DNA from: Spirochaetales bacterium
GTDB lineage: Bacteria > Spirochaetota > Spirochaetia > Sphaerochaetales > Sphaerochaetaceae
NCBI GenBank assembly: GCA_022788185.1
Contig: JALEVV010000070.1
Span: forward strand, 1-57,764
Length of the DNA stretch: 57,764 bases
Direction of reading: 5' to 3'
Positions 6,556 to 13,670 of the stretch are shown piece after piece (the first letter of the stretch is position 1; every line of letters begins with the position of its first letter). The notes below the pieces were generated by a model. That model searched no databases. It was not told the DNA's origin and worked only from the letters and a program-made list of their open reading frames with translations. The translations under genes were made by a program, and so were the position numbers.

Positions 6556-7467
6556 ATGAAAAAGCTTATCATCACATTATTAATCGCAGCTCTGGCCCTC
6601 ACAGGCGTTTTCGCAGCAGGTACAAGCGAAAAGTCAGCTCCCGTTAAGATCGGTGTACCCGATGACGCAACCAACCAGGCAAGGGCAATCAAGCTCCTGG
6701 AGACCGCCGGTCTCATCAAGGTCGATCCCGCAGTGGGATACTCCCCTGAGATCAAGGACGTCACCGAATACATCTACAACATCGAAATCATACCCACCAC
6801 GGCAAACACCCTTTTCTCCACTCTCAATGACTTCGGCGCATCAACCATCAACGGTACCTACGCAACCTCCGCAGGACTTGTCCCCTCAAAAGACGCCATC
6901 CTTATCGAGACTCAGGACGAAGACGGTAACAATCCGTACGTGAACATCATAGTTGCCCGCACTGCAGAGAAGAATGATCCCGACTTTGCAAAGGTCGTTT
7001 CCGCGTACCAGACCGAGCTTGTCGCAGAGTACCTCCTCGCAAAGTACAAGGAAGCTTACTTCCCCGCATTCAGGTATGACAGCTCCTCAACTCAGTATCC
7101 TGACGTCGTGGCAGAGATCGACAGCTATGTTTCCTCTTCCGCCGGAAAGAGAGTCGTGAAGGTCGGTCTATGCGGTGCCGCAAACGAGTACTGGAATGCA
7201 GTTCAGAAGGTCCTCGACGACAGAGGCGACAAGATCTTCATCGAGCGTGTTGAGTTTGATGCATACAACCTCCCCAACGAAGCCCTGAACAACGGAGACA
7301 TCGACCTCAATGCCTTCCAGCACAAGGCTTACCTCAACAAGGAAGTTGCTGCCAACGGATATAAGATCGAGGCCATCGGCGATACCCTCATCGCTCCGCT
7401 CTCCCTCTATTCCAGGAAGGCTGCAAGCGTTGAAGAGCTGAAGAATCTGGCTGGACTTGCAAAATGA
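6556..7467 (+). CDS. metQ: Methionine-binding protein MetQ, circularly permuted
   Basis: A 303-residue periplasmic binding protein partner of MetNI. A signal peptide (residues 1 to about 20, ending TGVFAAGTSE) has no lipobox cysteine. The order of the mature protein is swapped: residues 30 to about 165 correspond to the second half of standard MetQ (IGVPDDATNQARAIKLLE, then AGLIKV, ASTINGTYATSAGL, NPYVNIIVAR), while about 199-303 correspond to the first half (VVKVGLCGA, FIERVEFDAYNLPNEAL, GDIDLNAFQHKAYLN, LYSRKAASVEELKN). Each half occurs once, so this is a permutation, not a duplication. SD AAGGAAG. The stop overlaps the next gene (ATGA). Confidence 0.9.
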   Translation: MKKLIITLLIAALALTGVFAAGTSEKSAPVKIGVPDDATNQARAIKLLETAGLIKVDPAVGYSPEIKDVTEYIYNIEIIPTTANTLFSTLNDFGASTINGTYATSAGLVPSKDAILIETQDEDGNNPYVNIIVARTAEKNDPDFAKVVSAYQTELVAEYLLAKYKEAYFPAFRYDSSSTQYPDVVAEIDSYVSSSAGKRVVKVGLCGAANEYWNAVQKVLDDRGDKIFIERVEFDAYNLPNEALNNGDIDLNAFQHKAYLNKEVAANGYKIEAIGDTLIAPLSLYSRKAASVEELKNLAGLAK

Positions 7468-8669
7468 GTTATACGGCTGAATCAATAAGAAATGAAGCCC
7501 TTCAGGAGAGAGACTATGCGGTCTCTCTCCGTCGTTATTTCCACACCCATCCCGAACTTCCCTGTGAGGAGTGGGGCACTGCGGAAAGAATTGAGAAGGA
7601 GCTTCACGAACTGGGGCTTGAGACCGTTAGGGTAGGAGAGACCGGTGTTTATGCGCTGCTTGAAGGGGAGGAGAAGGGCGGACGTGTCATACTCAGGGCC
7701 GATATCGATGCCCTTCCCGTAACGGAAACCCATATGTGTCCGTACAGGAGCGTGAATGAGGGAAAGATGCATGCCTGCGGCCATGATGCCCATACTGCGG
7801 CCCTTCTGGCTGCTGCCCGGATACTGGTCAGACACAGGGCTGACATCAAAGGCTCCGTGGCCTTCTGTTTCCAGCAGGCAGAGGAGATCGGGTACGGTGC
7901 CAACATCTTCGTGAAGGAAGGATATGTCAAGGGAGACAGGTCCTTCGGCATCCATCTCGCTTCCAACATGAGGTGCGGAACCGTATCGGCCACTCCCGGA
8001 CCCAACAACGCATCCGTTGATTTCTTCAGGATAAAAGTCCATGGAAGGTGTGCCCATGTGTCCACGCCTGAAAAGGGCGTTGATGCCGCGTACATCGCTT
8101 CCGCGATTGTCGTGGGTGCCCAGGCACTGGTGACCAGAAGAACCAATCCCACCGATTCCGTCATCATCGGCATTGGTAAGATCGTGGCGGGAACCGCGTA
8201 CAACATAGTCGCCGGAGAAGCCGTGATAGAGGGAACCATAAGAGTCATGTACCCTGAGATAAGAGAGAAGGTGAAGGGTGAACTGGAAAGACTGGCATGC
8301 TCAACTGCCGACCTTTACGGGGGATCAGCTGAGATCGAGTACCAGGATTTCACCGCTCCCCTGATCAACCCAGAGGGTCCGACCCGGGAAGTTGCAGAAG
8401 TTGCATCCCAGCTGTTCGGGCGGGAAAACGTCGTTACCAACAGACCGTACAGCCTGGGCGGGGATGACTTTGCCGAGTTCATCCTGGAAGTTCCGGGTTG
8501 TTATGCCTATGTGGGTTCCGGCAATCCTGAGCGCCCTGAGACCGAGGTTGCACACCACGACTCAAAGTTCGACATCGATGAGGACTGTCTCGTCGTTGCA
8601 GCGGCTCTTCATGCGGCATATGCCCTGGAGTATCTTGACGGCACTCTACAGAGCGTCGGTACCAAATAA
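7464..8669 (+). CDS. M20-family amidohydrolase (N-acyl-amino-acid deacylase type)
   Basis: A 401-residue cytoplasmic metallo-amidohydrolase of the ILR1/HipO/YtnL type. Metal and catalytic motifs are HACGHDAHTAALLAAA (about residues 96-111), QQAEEIGYGA (catalytic Glu pair), GIHL and the late GGDDFAEF. The family removes acyl groups from N-acylated amino acids. Translational coupling to metQ (ATGA) suggests it releases methionine, or a related amino acid, from an imported N-acyl form; this is inference from context. Confidence 0.85.
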   Translation: MSYTAESIRNEALQERDYAVSLRRYFHTHPELPCEEWGTAERIEKELHELGLETVRVGETGVYALLEGEEKGGRVILRADIDALPVTETHMCPYRSVNEGKMHACGHDAHTAALLAAARILVRHRADIKGSVAFCFQQAEEIGYGANIFVKEGYVKGDRSFGIHLASNMRCGTVSATPGPNNASVDFFRIKVHGRCAHVSTPEKGVDAAYIASAIVVGAQALVTRRTNPTDSVIIGIGKIVAGTAYNIVAGEAVIEGTIRVMYPEIREKVKGELERLACSTADLYGGSAEIEYQDFTAPLINPEGPTREVAEVASQLFGRENVVTNRPYSLGGDDFAEFILEVPGCYAYVGSGNPERPETEVAHHDSKFDIDEDCLVVAAALHAAYALEYLDGTLQSVGTK

Positions 8670-8708
8670 AAAAGCACTCAGAGATAATGACACATGGAGG
8701 AGAAAGCC

Positions 8709-9377
8709 ATGTGTCTTTCTGTAATAAGCAACCTGAAAAGGAGTGTTTTCGGGTGCAACTTCGATATTTCGATGATGGATGCGCGCGTCACTTCCCATAA
8801 GGACGGTGTGTTCATCGAAGCCCTTGACGCTACTGAGGGGTGGATACCGCTCTTCGGTGCGGGACCTGACAGGATCTTCGTCACGATGCCGACCTGCTGG
8901 CCCTGTGATGACAGAAGCGATCCCCGGATGGGAGATGTGAATGTCGTGAATATCGCAGCTGACCTGCTTCTGGGAAAGCGGAAGTTCAGCGATGCGGTGA
9001 AGCTGGCCGAGGATGACCGGATATGCAGTATTCCCTCATTAACCTTTCAGTGCCAGGTTGCTGACAGGAACGGGAACGTGCTCCGATTTACGCCCCACAT
9101 AGGGTGGGAGTACCTGGAAAGGCCACCCTATGCGGTGATGTCCAACTTCTCACCCTTCATCGGGGACGGAATGGGCACCGACCGCTTTGAAACTGCCTCC
9201 ATAATTCTTCAGGAAGCGGACGATTTTTCAGTCATGGATTGCTTTAATCTGCTCATCCGTTGCCGCATGACTTCCCCGCCCACCAGGGTATCCCTGGTCT
9301 TCACACCCGATGACGGGACAGTGTACTGGTGCCCTGACGGGAACATAAATCTTATTGAGAGCGTGAAGATAAAATAA
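8709..9377 (+). CDS. Ntn-type linear amide C-N hydrolase-like protein (Cys2)
   Basis: The GGAGG SD at 8696-8700 selects ATG 8709, giving MCLSV at the N-terminus; Cys2 would become the N-terminal nucleophile after Met removal. SVFGCNFDI resembles the FGRNFD motif of choloylglycine hydrolase/penicillin V acylase (C59/C45 type) families, and a C-terminal RVSLVFTPDDGTVYW fits their last strands. At 222 residues it is shorter than typical members (about 320), and the usual Arg of FGRN is Cys. Downstream of the M20 gene, so possibly also an amide-cleaving salvage enzyme. Family membership is moderately supported; the substrate is unknown. Confidence 0.55.
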   Translation: MCLSVISNLKRSVFGCNFDISMMDARVTSHKDGVFIEALDATEGWIPLFGAGPDRIFVTMPTCWPCDDRSDPRMGDVNVVNIAADLLLGKRKFSDAVKLAEDDRICSIPSLTFQCQVADRNGNVLRFTPHIGWEYLERPPYAVMSNFSPFIGDGMGTDRFETASIILQEADDFSVMDCFNLLIRCRMTSPPTRVSLVFTPDDGTVYWCPDGNINLIESVKIK

Positions 9378-9398
9378 CCGGGACCTTTCAGCCCCGGT
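9377..9398. terminator. Short GC hairpin between convergent genes
   Basis: ACCGGG (9377-9382) and CCCGGT (9393-9398) form a 6-bp stem directly after the stop of the Ntn-hydrolase-like gene and before the end of the convergent QueD-like gene. There is no strong T run on either strand. Confidence 0.4.
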
Positions 9399-9407
9399 GA
9401 GGTTCAT

Positions 9408-9968
9408 TTATTTTCTGTATCCGCACTTCGGACAGACGCCGTTTTCAAGCCTTACTCCGCACAGCGGGCAACGGTCGACGGACTCTATCGGATGGAATTC
9501 CTCCGAAGCGGCATTCACGCCGCTCGTGAATGTGAGCTTTGCGATGTTGAGCTTATCCTTTAAAAGGTCGTAGACGATCTTGATCATGCCCTCAACGGTC
9601 ATGGTCTCCTTTGTCACTACCAGACGGCATTCGGGATAGGCCTTTGCCAGAGAGGTCTCGAAGGCGGGACCCTTCATCGTGTTCGTCGGGTGACCGTCCC
9701 TGATTCCCTGCTCCTCATAGACCTTAAGGATTGCGGGAAGAAGGGGATCATCCTCCCTGAGGATGAGTGCGTGGTCGAAGTTCTTCAGTACGTCCCATGC
9801 AGTCTTCTGGATCTCATTGCACGGAAAAACCATGTTGACGCCCTTTTCCACATTGTCCTCGACTTCGATCGTCAGAACTCCCGTGTGTCCGTGGAGGTAC
9901 TGGGCCTCACCCCTGAATCCGTAGAACCTGTGTGCATACTGCAGGCTCAGTGTCGTGATACTTCTCAT
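9408..9968 (-). CDS. QueD/6-pyruvoyltetrahydropterin-synthase-like protein with zinc ribbon
   Basis: A 186-residue T-fold protein. The Zn ligands are AHRF (near residue 11) and HGH (near 26-28), and DHALI and ETSLAKA fit the family. The catalytic Cys of QueD (C-x3-HGH) is replaced by Ala (AQYLHGH), so carboxytetrahydropterin synthase activity is doubtful. An extra C-terminal zinc ribbon, CPLCG...CPKCG, is not part of standard QueD. SD AAGGAG. The start overlaps the stop of the Fur-family gene by 4 bases, so they are coupled. A queuosine-precursor transporter gene lies at 18238. Confidence 0.7.
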   Translation of the reverse strand: MRSITTLSLQYAHRFYGFRGEAQYLHGHTGVLTIEVEDNVEKGVNMVFPCNEIQKTAWDVLKNFDHALILREDDPLLPAILKVYEEQGIRDGHPTNTMKGPAFETSLAKAYPECRLVVTKETMTVEGMIKIVYDLLKDKLNIAKLTFTSGVNAASEEFHPIESVDRCPLCGVRLENGVCPKCGYRK

Positions 9969-10378
9969 GTTCCATTCTCCTTTTCGGGATCGGAGGAGGA
10001 TGCCCTGCACTCAGGACAGATGCCGGAGAAGATTATGTCATGGGAGAGAATCTCAAAGCCATGACAGTCCCTTATCCTCGACTGCAGATTCTCCATATAT
10101 GGCATGTCCACATCAAATATCCTGCCGCAGGAACGGCATTTTATATGATAGTGGGGGTTGCACATTTTCTCGAAGCAGTCCGCACCTCCGGGCAGGGTTA
10201 TCTTCCTGATCTGGCCTTCATCGGCCAGTCTGTTCAGATTCCTGTACACCGTCGCCCGGCTGAGAGTGGGGTAATCGCCATGTATCATCTCATAAATCTC
10301 ATCCGCAGTGGAGTGTCCCTTGGTCCGGTTAACTGCTTCCAGTACTATGGAGCACTGAATCGTCTGTCTTCTGATCAT
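9965..10378 (-). CDS. Fur-family transcriptional regulator (PerR-like)
   Basis: A 137-residue repressor. The winged helix contains TLSRATVYRNLNRLADEG (recognition helix), followed by the hinge, HYHIKCRSCG (first CxxC), and a C-terminal CPEC (second CxxC) forming the structural Zn site. The general arrangement fits PerR or Fur; which metal or oxidant it senses cannot be told. The weak SD and start are chosen from the family N-terminus. Coupled to the QueD-like gene. A possible operator lies at 10413-10427. Confidence 0.85.
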   Translation of the reverse strand: MIRRQTIQCSIVLEAVNRTKGHSTADEIYEMIHGDYPTLSRATVYRNLNRLADEGQIRKITLPGGADCFEKMCNPHYHIKCRSCGRIFDVDMPYMENLQSRIRDCHGFEILSHDIIFSGICPECRASSSDPEKENGT

Positions 10379-10412
10379 ACTAAGTCATCCATTCTTCATA
10401 CCTGATCCTTAA

Positions 10413-10427
10413 TGATACTTTATATCA
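10413..10427. promoter_or_regulatory. Inverted repeat in the Fur-family gene promoter region
   Basis: TGATACTTTATATCA has 5-bp inverted arms (TGATA/TATCA) in an AT-rich stretch 35 bases upstream of the regulator ATG. It could be an autoregulatory Fur/PerR-type site but is not a good match to either published consensus. Confidence 0.3.
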
Positions 10428-10554
10428 ATAAGAATCAGGTGTCAAATATTATTTGTGTTTTTCTTCACAAAGAATATTATCTGAGCAACTGTAATTCAAG
10501 GACTCTACGCCCCGTTCATTGAAGAATGGAACGCGCTCATATATCCTTACGGGT

Positions 10555-11136
10555 ATGGAAGCTGAAAAAACCGGAAAACTGATAAAAAGACTGCGCCTTG
10601 AGAAAGGACTCACCCAGAAGGAGCTTGCACTGATGATAAATGTAAGCGACAAGGCTGTCTCCAAGTGGGAGCGGGGGTGCGGCATGCCTGACCTCTCGCT
10701 GCTGCCACCGCTCTCTGAGGTGCTGGGCATAACGGCGGAAAGCCTGCTTTCCGGAAAACTGGAGGAAAATGCCATGATTAACGGAAATATGAAGAGGATC
10801 AGGTTTCATGTCTGTCCCGAGTGCGGGAACATCGTAACTTCCCTGACGGATGGGGAAGTGTACTGCTGCGGCAGGCAGCTAACTGCCCTTAAGGCCGTAA
10901 AGGACAGTGAGGGGACGGTAAAGGCGGAGCGGGACGGGAGTGAAGTCATCATCTCCGGCACACACCCGATGACGAGGGAGGATTACGTTTCCTTCGTGGC
11001 CCTGGTCTCAACAGATACCGTGCTTGTCAGAAAGCTTTATCCGGAGTGGGATCTGATGCTCCATCTGCCTCGTATTCCGCAGGCACTTCTCTACTGGTAC
11101 AGTGCCAGGGAAGGGCTTCACTGGTCAGGGGTATGA
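10555..11136 (+). CDS. XRE-family regulator with desulfoferrodoxin-like C-terminal domain
   Basis: A 193-residue protein. Residues 5-60 are an HTH_3 domain (KRLRLEKGLTQKELA, VSDKAVSKWERG). After a linker comes a cysteine motif CPECG...CCGRQL and a tail, HPMTREDYVSFVALVS, VLVRKLYPEW, ALLYWYSAREGLHW, which resembles the superoxide reductase/desulfoferrodoxin fold seen fused to XRE domains in many Firmicutes. Start at ATG 10555; a TTG at 10519 also opens the frame. Divergent from the Fur-family gene. Targets unknown. Confidence 0.75.
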   Translation: MEAEKTGKLIKRLRLEKGLTQKELALMINVSDKAVSKWERGCGMPDLSLLPPLSEVLGITAESLLSGKLEENAMINGNMKRIRFHVCPECGNIVTSLTDGEVYCCGRQLTALKAVKDSEGTVKAERDGSEVIISGTHPMTREDYVSFVALVSTDTVLVRKLYPEWDLMLHLPRIPQALLYWYSAREGLHWSGV

Positions 11137-11140
11137 GAAA

Positions 11141-11164
11141 CCGGACTGGATCGCTCCAGTCCGG
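11141..11164. terminator. Bidirectional hairpin between convergent genes
   Basis: CCGGACTGGA (11141-11150) and TCCAGTCCGG (11155-11164), a perfect 10-bp stem with a TCGC loop between the XRE gene and pspC. T tracts are weak on both sides. Confidence 0.65.
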
Positions 11165-11175
11165 AAAAGGATAGA

Positions 11176-11382
11176 TCAATACCCGGGACCAACCGGCAGT
11201 ATCAATGCAAGAAGTATGTAAATCAGGCCGATGGGGAAGAATCCCGATGCGCAGAACGCGATAAACGTCACCAGTCTGACAAGGAAGGTGGAAATACCCA
11301 GCCTCCTTCCGATCCCGGCACAGACGCCGAAGATCATTCCGTTGGGGACTCTCAGAAGTCTCCTCTGATATGCTGAAAACAT
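11176..11382 (-). CDS. pspC: PspC-domain membrane protein
   Basis: A 68-residue protein made of one PspC domain: RVPNGMIFGVCAGIGRRLGI, then a hydrophobic segment (LVTFIAFCASGFFPIGLIYILLALILP). PspC is an inner-membrane partner of PspA in the envelope-stress response. Its ATG overlaps the pspA stop by one base (TAATG), so the two are co-translated. Confidence 0.85.
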   Translation of the reverse strand: MFSAYQRRLLRVPNGMIFGVCAGIGRRLGISTFLVRLVTFIAFCASGFFPIGLIYILLALILPVGPGY

Positions 11383-12050
11383 TATTCTGTCTCCCTGTTT
11401 CTGTTCTTCAGTGCGGAAAGCTCTGCTTCCACATCCCTTGAGAGCTCCATCTCCTCGAAGCTTTCACCTGCTGTCTTTACCTTTGAGTCGGGGGAGAAGA
11501 TCTTAGCCTCTGCCTCCCACTTCTCGATTCTGGACTGAAGCTCCTCGAACCTCTTTGCGTACGTGACGCTGTCTGCCTCGCGGAGTGTCTCATTGACCTT
11601 CATCTTATTCTTTGCGGCAGCGGCTCTTTCAACAAGCTCGGTTCTTTTTGCCTTCATTTCCGTAAGCTTTGCACTCACTTCCGAAAGCTGTTCCTTCAGT
11701 GAGACGATGATGTTGTCGAGGGTGGAGAGGTTCTTTTCAAGGATGGCTGCCGTTTCAGATGACTTTTTCTTCTCTATGATCGCCTCGCGTGCCAGGTCAT
11801 CGTTTCCGTTGTCCACTGCAAGGGCTGACCTTTCAGCCCAGCGGGCCGTTGCGGCATTGACCGATTCGAGATTGCGTCTGATGCTCTCGCTCTCTGCCGT
11901 CTTCTCGGCAATGGACATCCTGATCTCTCGCTCGGTATCCTCCATCTCGGTAATCATCAGGTTGATCATCTTTTTGGGATCTTCCATCTTATCAAGCATG
12001 CTGTTCACATTTGAGGAGATGATGTCTCCCATTCTCTTAAATACGTTCAT
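11382..12050 (-). CDS. pspA: Phage shock protein A (PspA/IM30 family)
   Basis: A 222-residue, almost entirely coiled-coil ESCRT-III-like protein beginning MNVFKRMGDIISSNVNSML, the standard PspA/Vipp1 N-terminus; DPKKMI and long Glu/Lys/Ala helices follow. It binds and stabilises stressed inner membrane. AAGGAG SD before ATG 12050; the open frame extends upstream but lacks family similarity there. A near-perfect sigma-54 promoter lies 50 bases upstream. Confidence 0.9.
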   Translation of the reverse strand: MNVFKRMGDIISSNVNSMLDKMEDPKKMINLMITEMEDTEREIRMSIAEKTAESESIRRNLESVNAATARWAERSALAVDNGNDDLAREAIIEKKKSSETAAILEKNLSTLDNIIVSLKEQLSEVSAKLTEMKAKRTELVERAAAAKNKMKVNETLREADSVTYAKRFEELQSRIEKWEAEAKIFSPDSKVKTAGESFEEMELSRDVEAELSALKNRNRETE

Positions 12051-12099
12051 TATCACTTTCTCCTTCTGGAATATTTTTAATTTTTGATGGCAACTATGA

Positions 12100-12115
12100 T
12101 GCAAACGGCGTGCCA
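12100..12115 (-). promoter_or_regulatory. Sigma-54 (RpoN) promoter of pspA-pspC
   Basis: On the minus strand TGGCACGCCGTTTGCA matches the -24/-12 consensus TGGCACGNNNNTTGCW completely. Transcription would start near 12088, 38 bases before the pspA ATG. This agrees with the known RpoN/PspF control of psp operons in enterobacteria, although no activator gene is in the window. Confidence 0.75.
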
Positions 12116-12232
12116 ACTCCGAGAAACAGTGGAAAATAATACCCCGATGGCAGTTATTACCATGGGTTTTGGCGGAAATCACCACTTTTGGCCTTGTTGC
12201 TTTATACCTGAATGGTGGATTATCATACTTTC

Positions 12233-12943
12233 ATGAGCACACTGTATATGGTTGCAACCCCTATCGGTAATCTTGAGGATATTACCGTCAGGGCACTGAA
12301 GATACTTGAGAGCGTGGACGCGGTTGCCTGTGAGGATACCAGGCATACCGGACTGCTTCTTTCCAGATATGACATAAAAAAGCGCACGCTTGCTTGTCAT
12401 GCACATAACGAGGAGGCAAGCAGCAGGGGAATAATATCCCTGCTGGAGCAGGGCCTGAACGTAGCCTACTGCTCGGATGCGGGAACTCCGGGTATTTCAG
12501 ACCCCGGAAGCAGGCTGGCGGAAAACGTCAGGGCTGCGGGCTTTGACGTGGTGCCCGTACCCGGTGCCTCGGCCGTCATCACCCTTCTCTCCGCAGCAGG
12601 CAATGTGGGAAGGACCTTTACCTTCGAGGGCTTTCTATCCCCGAAGAAGGGAAGAAGAACTAAGCGCCTTTCAGAGCTGATTTCGAGAGGTGAGACCTTT
12701 GTCTTCTATGAGTCCCCTTACCGCATCGTGAAAACGCTGAAGGAGATAGGGGAGATCGCGCCTTCCTGCCGGATTGCCATGGGCAGAGAGCTTACGAAGG
12801 CCTTTGAGGAGATATTGGTCGCACCCGTGTCCGAAGTCATCGCATCACTGGAGAGCCGGGATGCGGTGAAGGGGGAATTCGCCGTGGCGGTATGCCCGAA
12901 GGCAGAAGCAGATGATAACGCTGAAGAAGATATCGAGTCTTAA
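12233..12943 (+). CDS. rsmI: 16S rRNA (cytidine-1402 2'-O)-methyltransferase
   Basis: A 236-residue tetrapyrrole-methylase-fold enzyme. The N-terminus STLYMVATPIGNLEDITVRAL and CEDTRHTGLLL are hallmark RsmI sequences, followed by AYCSDAGTPGISDPGS and PVPGASAV. Start ATG 12233 has TATCAT 6 bases upstream with TTGCTT 18 bases further and no SD, suggesting a leaderless mRNA. Overlaps the next gene by 32 bases. Confidence 0.95.
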   Translation: MSTLYMVATPIGNLEDITVRALKILESVDAVACEDTRHTGLLLSRYDIKKRTLACHAHNEEASSRGIISLLEQGLNVAYCSDAGTPGISDPGSRLAENVRAAGFDVVPVPGASAVITLLSAAGNVGRTFTFEGFLSPKKGRRTKRLSELISRGETFVFYESPYRIVKTLKEIGEIAPSCRIAMGRELTKAFEEILVAPVSEVIASLESRDAVKGEFAVAVCPKAEADDNAEEDIES

Positions 12944-13670
12944 ACCTAGGGTTCAGGTCAGAAAGTGCGGAGCCGCAATGCATCTGGCTTACATGGGAAC
13001 CGTATATGATAAGGATTATACGGAAGGCCTCCTTGAAATCCTCCTTTCATCCCCGCTGGTCAGCGATGAGGACGGGGAGTATTTCAGAATGGCCTTTGCT
13101 TCCTTTCTTTCCGGCTCGGTCCTCTCCGGTGAGGACATCTATTACAGATGCCTGAAGATCCTGGGAGAGGAGAGTGCGGACTGGGATGCAGTGGATGAGG
13201 AGCTGAAGCTGGACCAAACGAAGAGGGACGTGTTCCCAAGAAGGCTGCTGCTGGACAGGGTACGTTCCCCCTACAACATCGGTGCAATCTTCCGCTCCGC
13301 TGAGAGCTTCGGTGTGGAACATATATATCTCTATGAATGCGGTGATGTCTCATCGCCCAGGGCAATGAGAACCTCCAGAGGTGCGGTGGACGTCATTCCC
13401 CACACCATCATTTCCTCGCCAAAGGAGGTACCGGGGCCCTTCTTTGCCCTGGAGACTGGCGGCACGCTGATAAAGGATTTCGCCTTTCCAATTGATGGAA
13501 CGTGCATCATCGGCTCGGAGGAGAGCGGAGTCTCCCCTGAGTGCCTGGCTCTTGCCGGAAAGGACAGGGTCACGATACCGCTTTACGGAGCCAAGGGCTC
13601 GATAAACGTATCCGTTGCCACCGGCATCCTGCTCTATGAGTGGTCTCAGGAGCCCTTTCCGCTTTCGTAA
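12912..13670 (+). CDS. TrmH/SpoU-family RNA 2'-O-methyltransferase
   Basis: A 252-residue protein. The C-terminal 150 residues are a SpoU knot domain: VRSPYNIGAIFRSAESFG (motif 1), IGSEESGVSPE (motif 2) and IPLYGAKGSINVSVATGILLYE (motif 3). The N-terminal approximately 95 residues are a helical region of unknown role. It likely methylates a ribose in tRNA or rRNA. Starts inside the rsmI gene, so translation is coupled; its end overlaps the convergent Lon-like gene by 25 bases. Confidence 0.85.
   Translation: MITLKKISSLKPRVQVRKCGAAMHLAYMGTVYDKDYTEGLLEILLSSPLVSDEDGEYFRMAFASFLSGSVLSGEDIYYRCLKILGEESADWDAVDEELKLDQTKRDVFPRRLLLDRVRSPYNIGAIFRSAESFGVEHIYLYECGDVSSPRAMRTSRGAVDVIPHTIISSPKEVPGPFFALETGGTLIKDFAFPIDGTCIIGSEESGVSPECLALAGKDRVTIPLYGAKGSINVSVATGILLYEWSQEPFPLS

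Noticed and set aside
6556-7467. MetQ as a tandem duplication or chimera with another binding protein
   Set aside because: Each half of the MetQ domain occurs once and both halves match MetQ motifs, so permutation fits and duplication does not.
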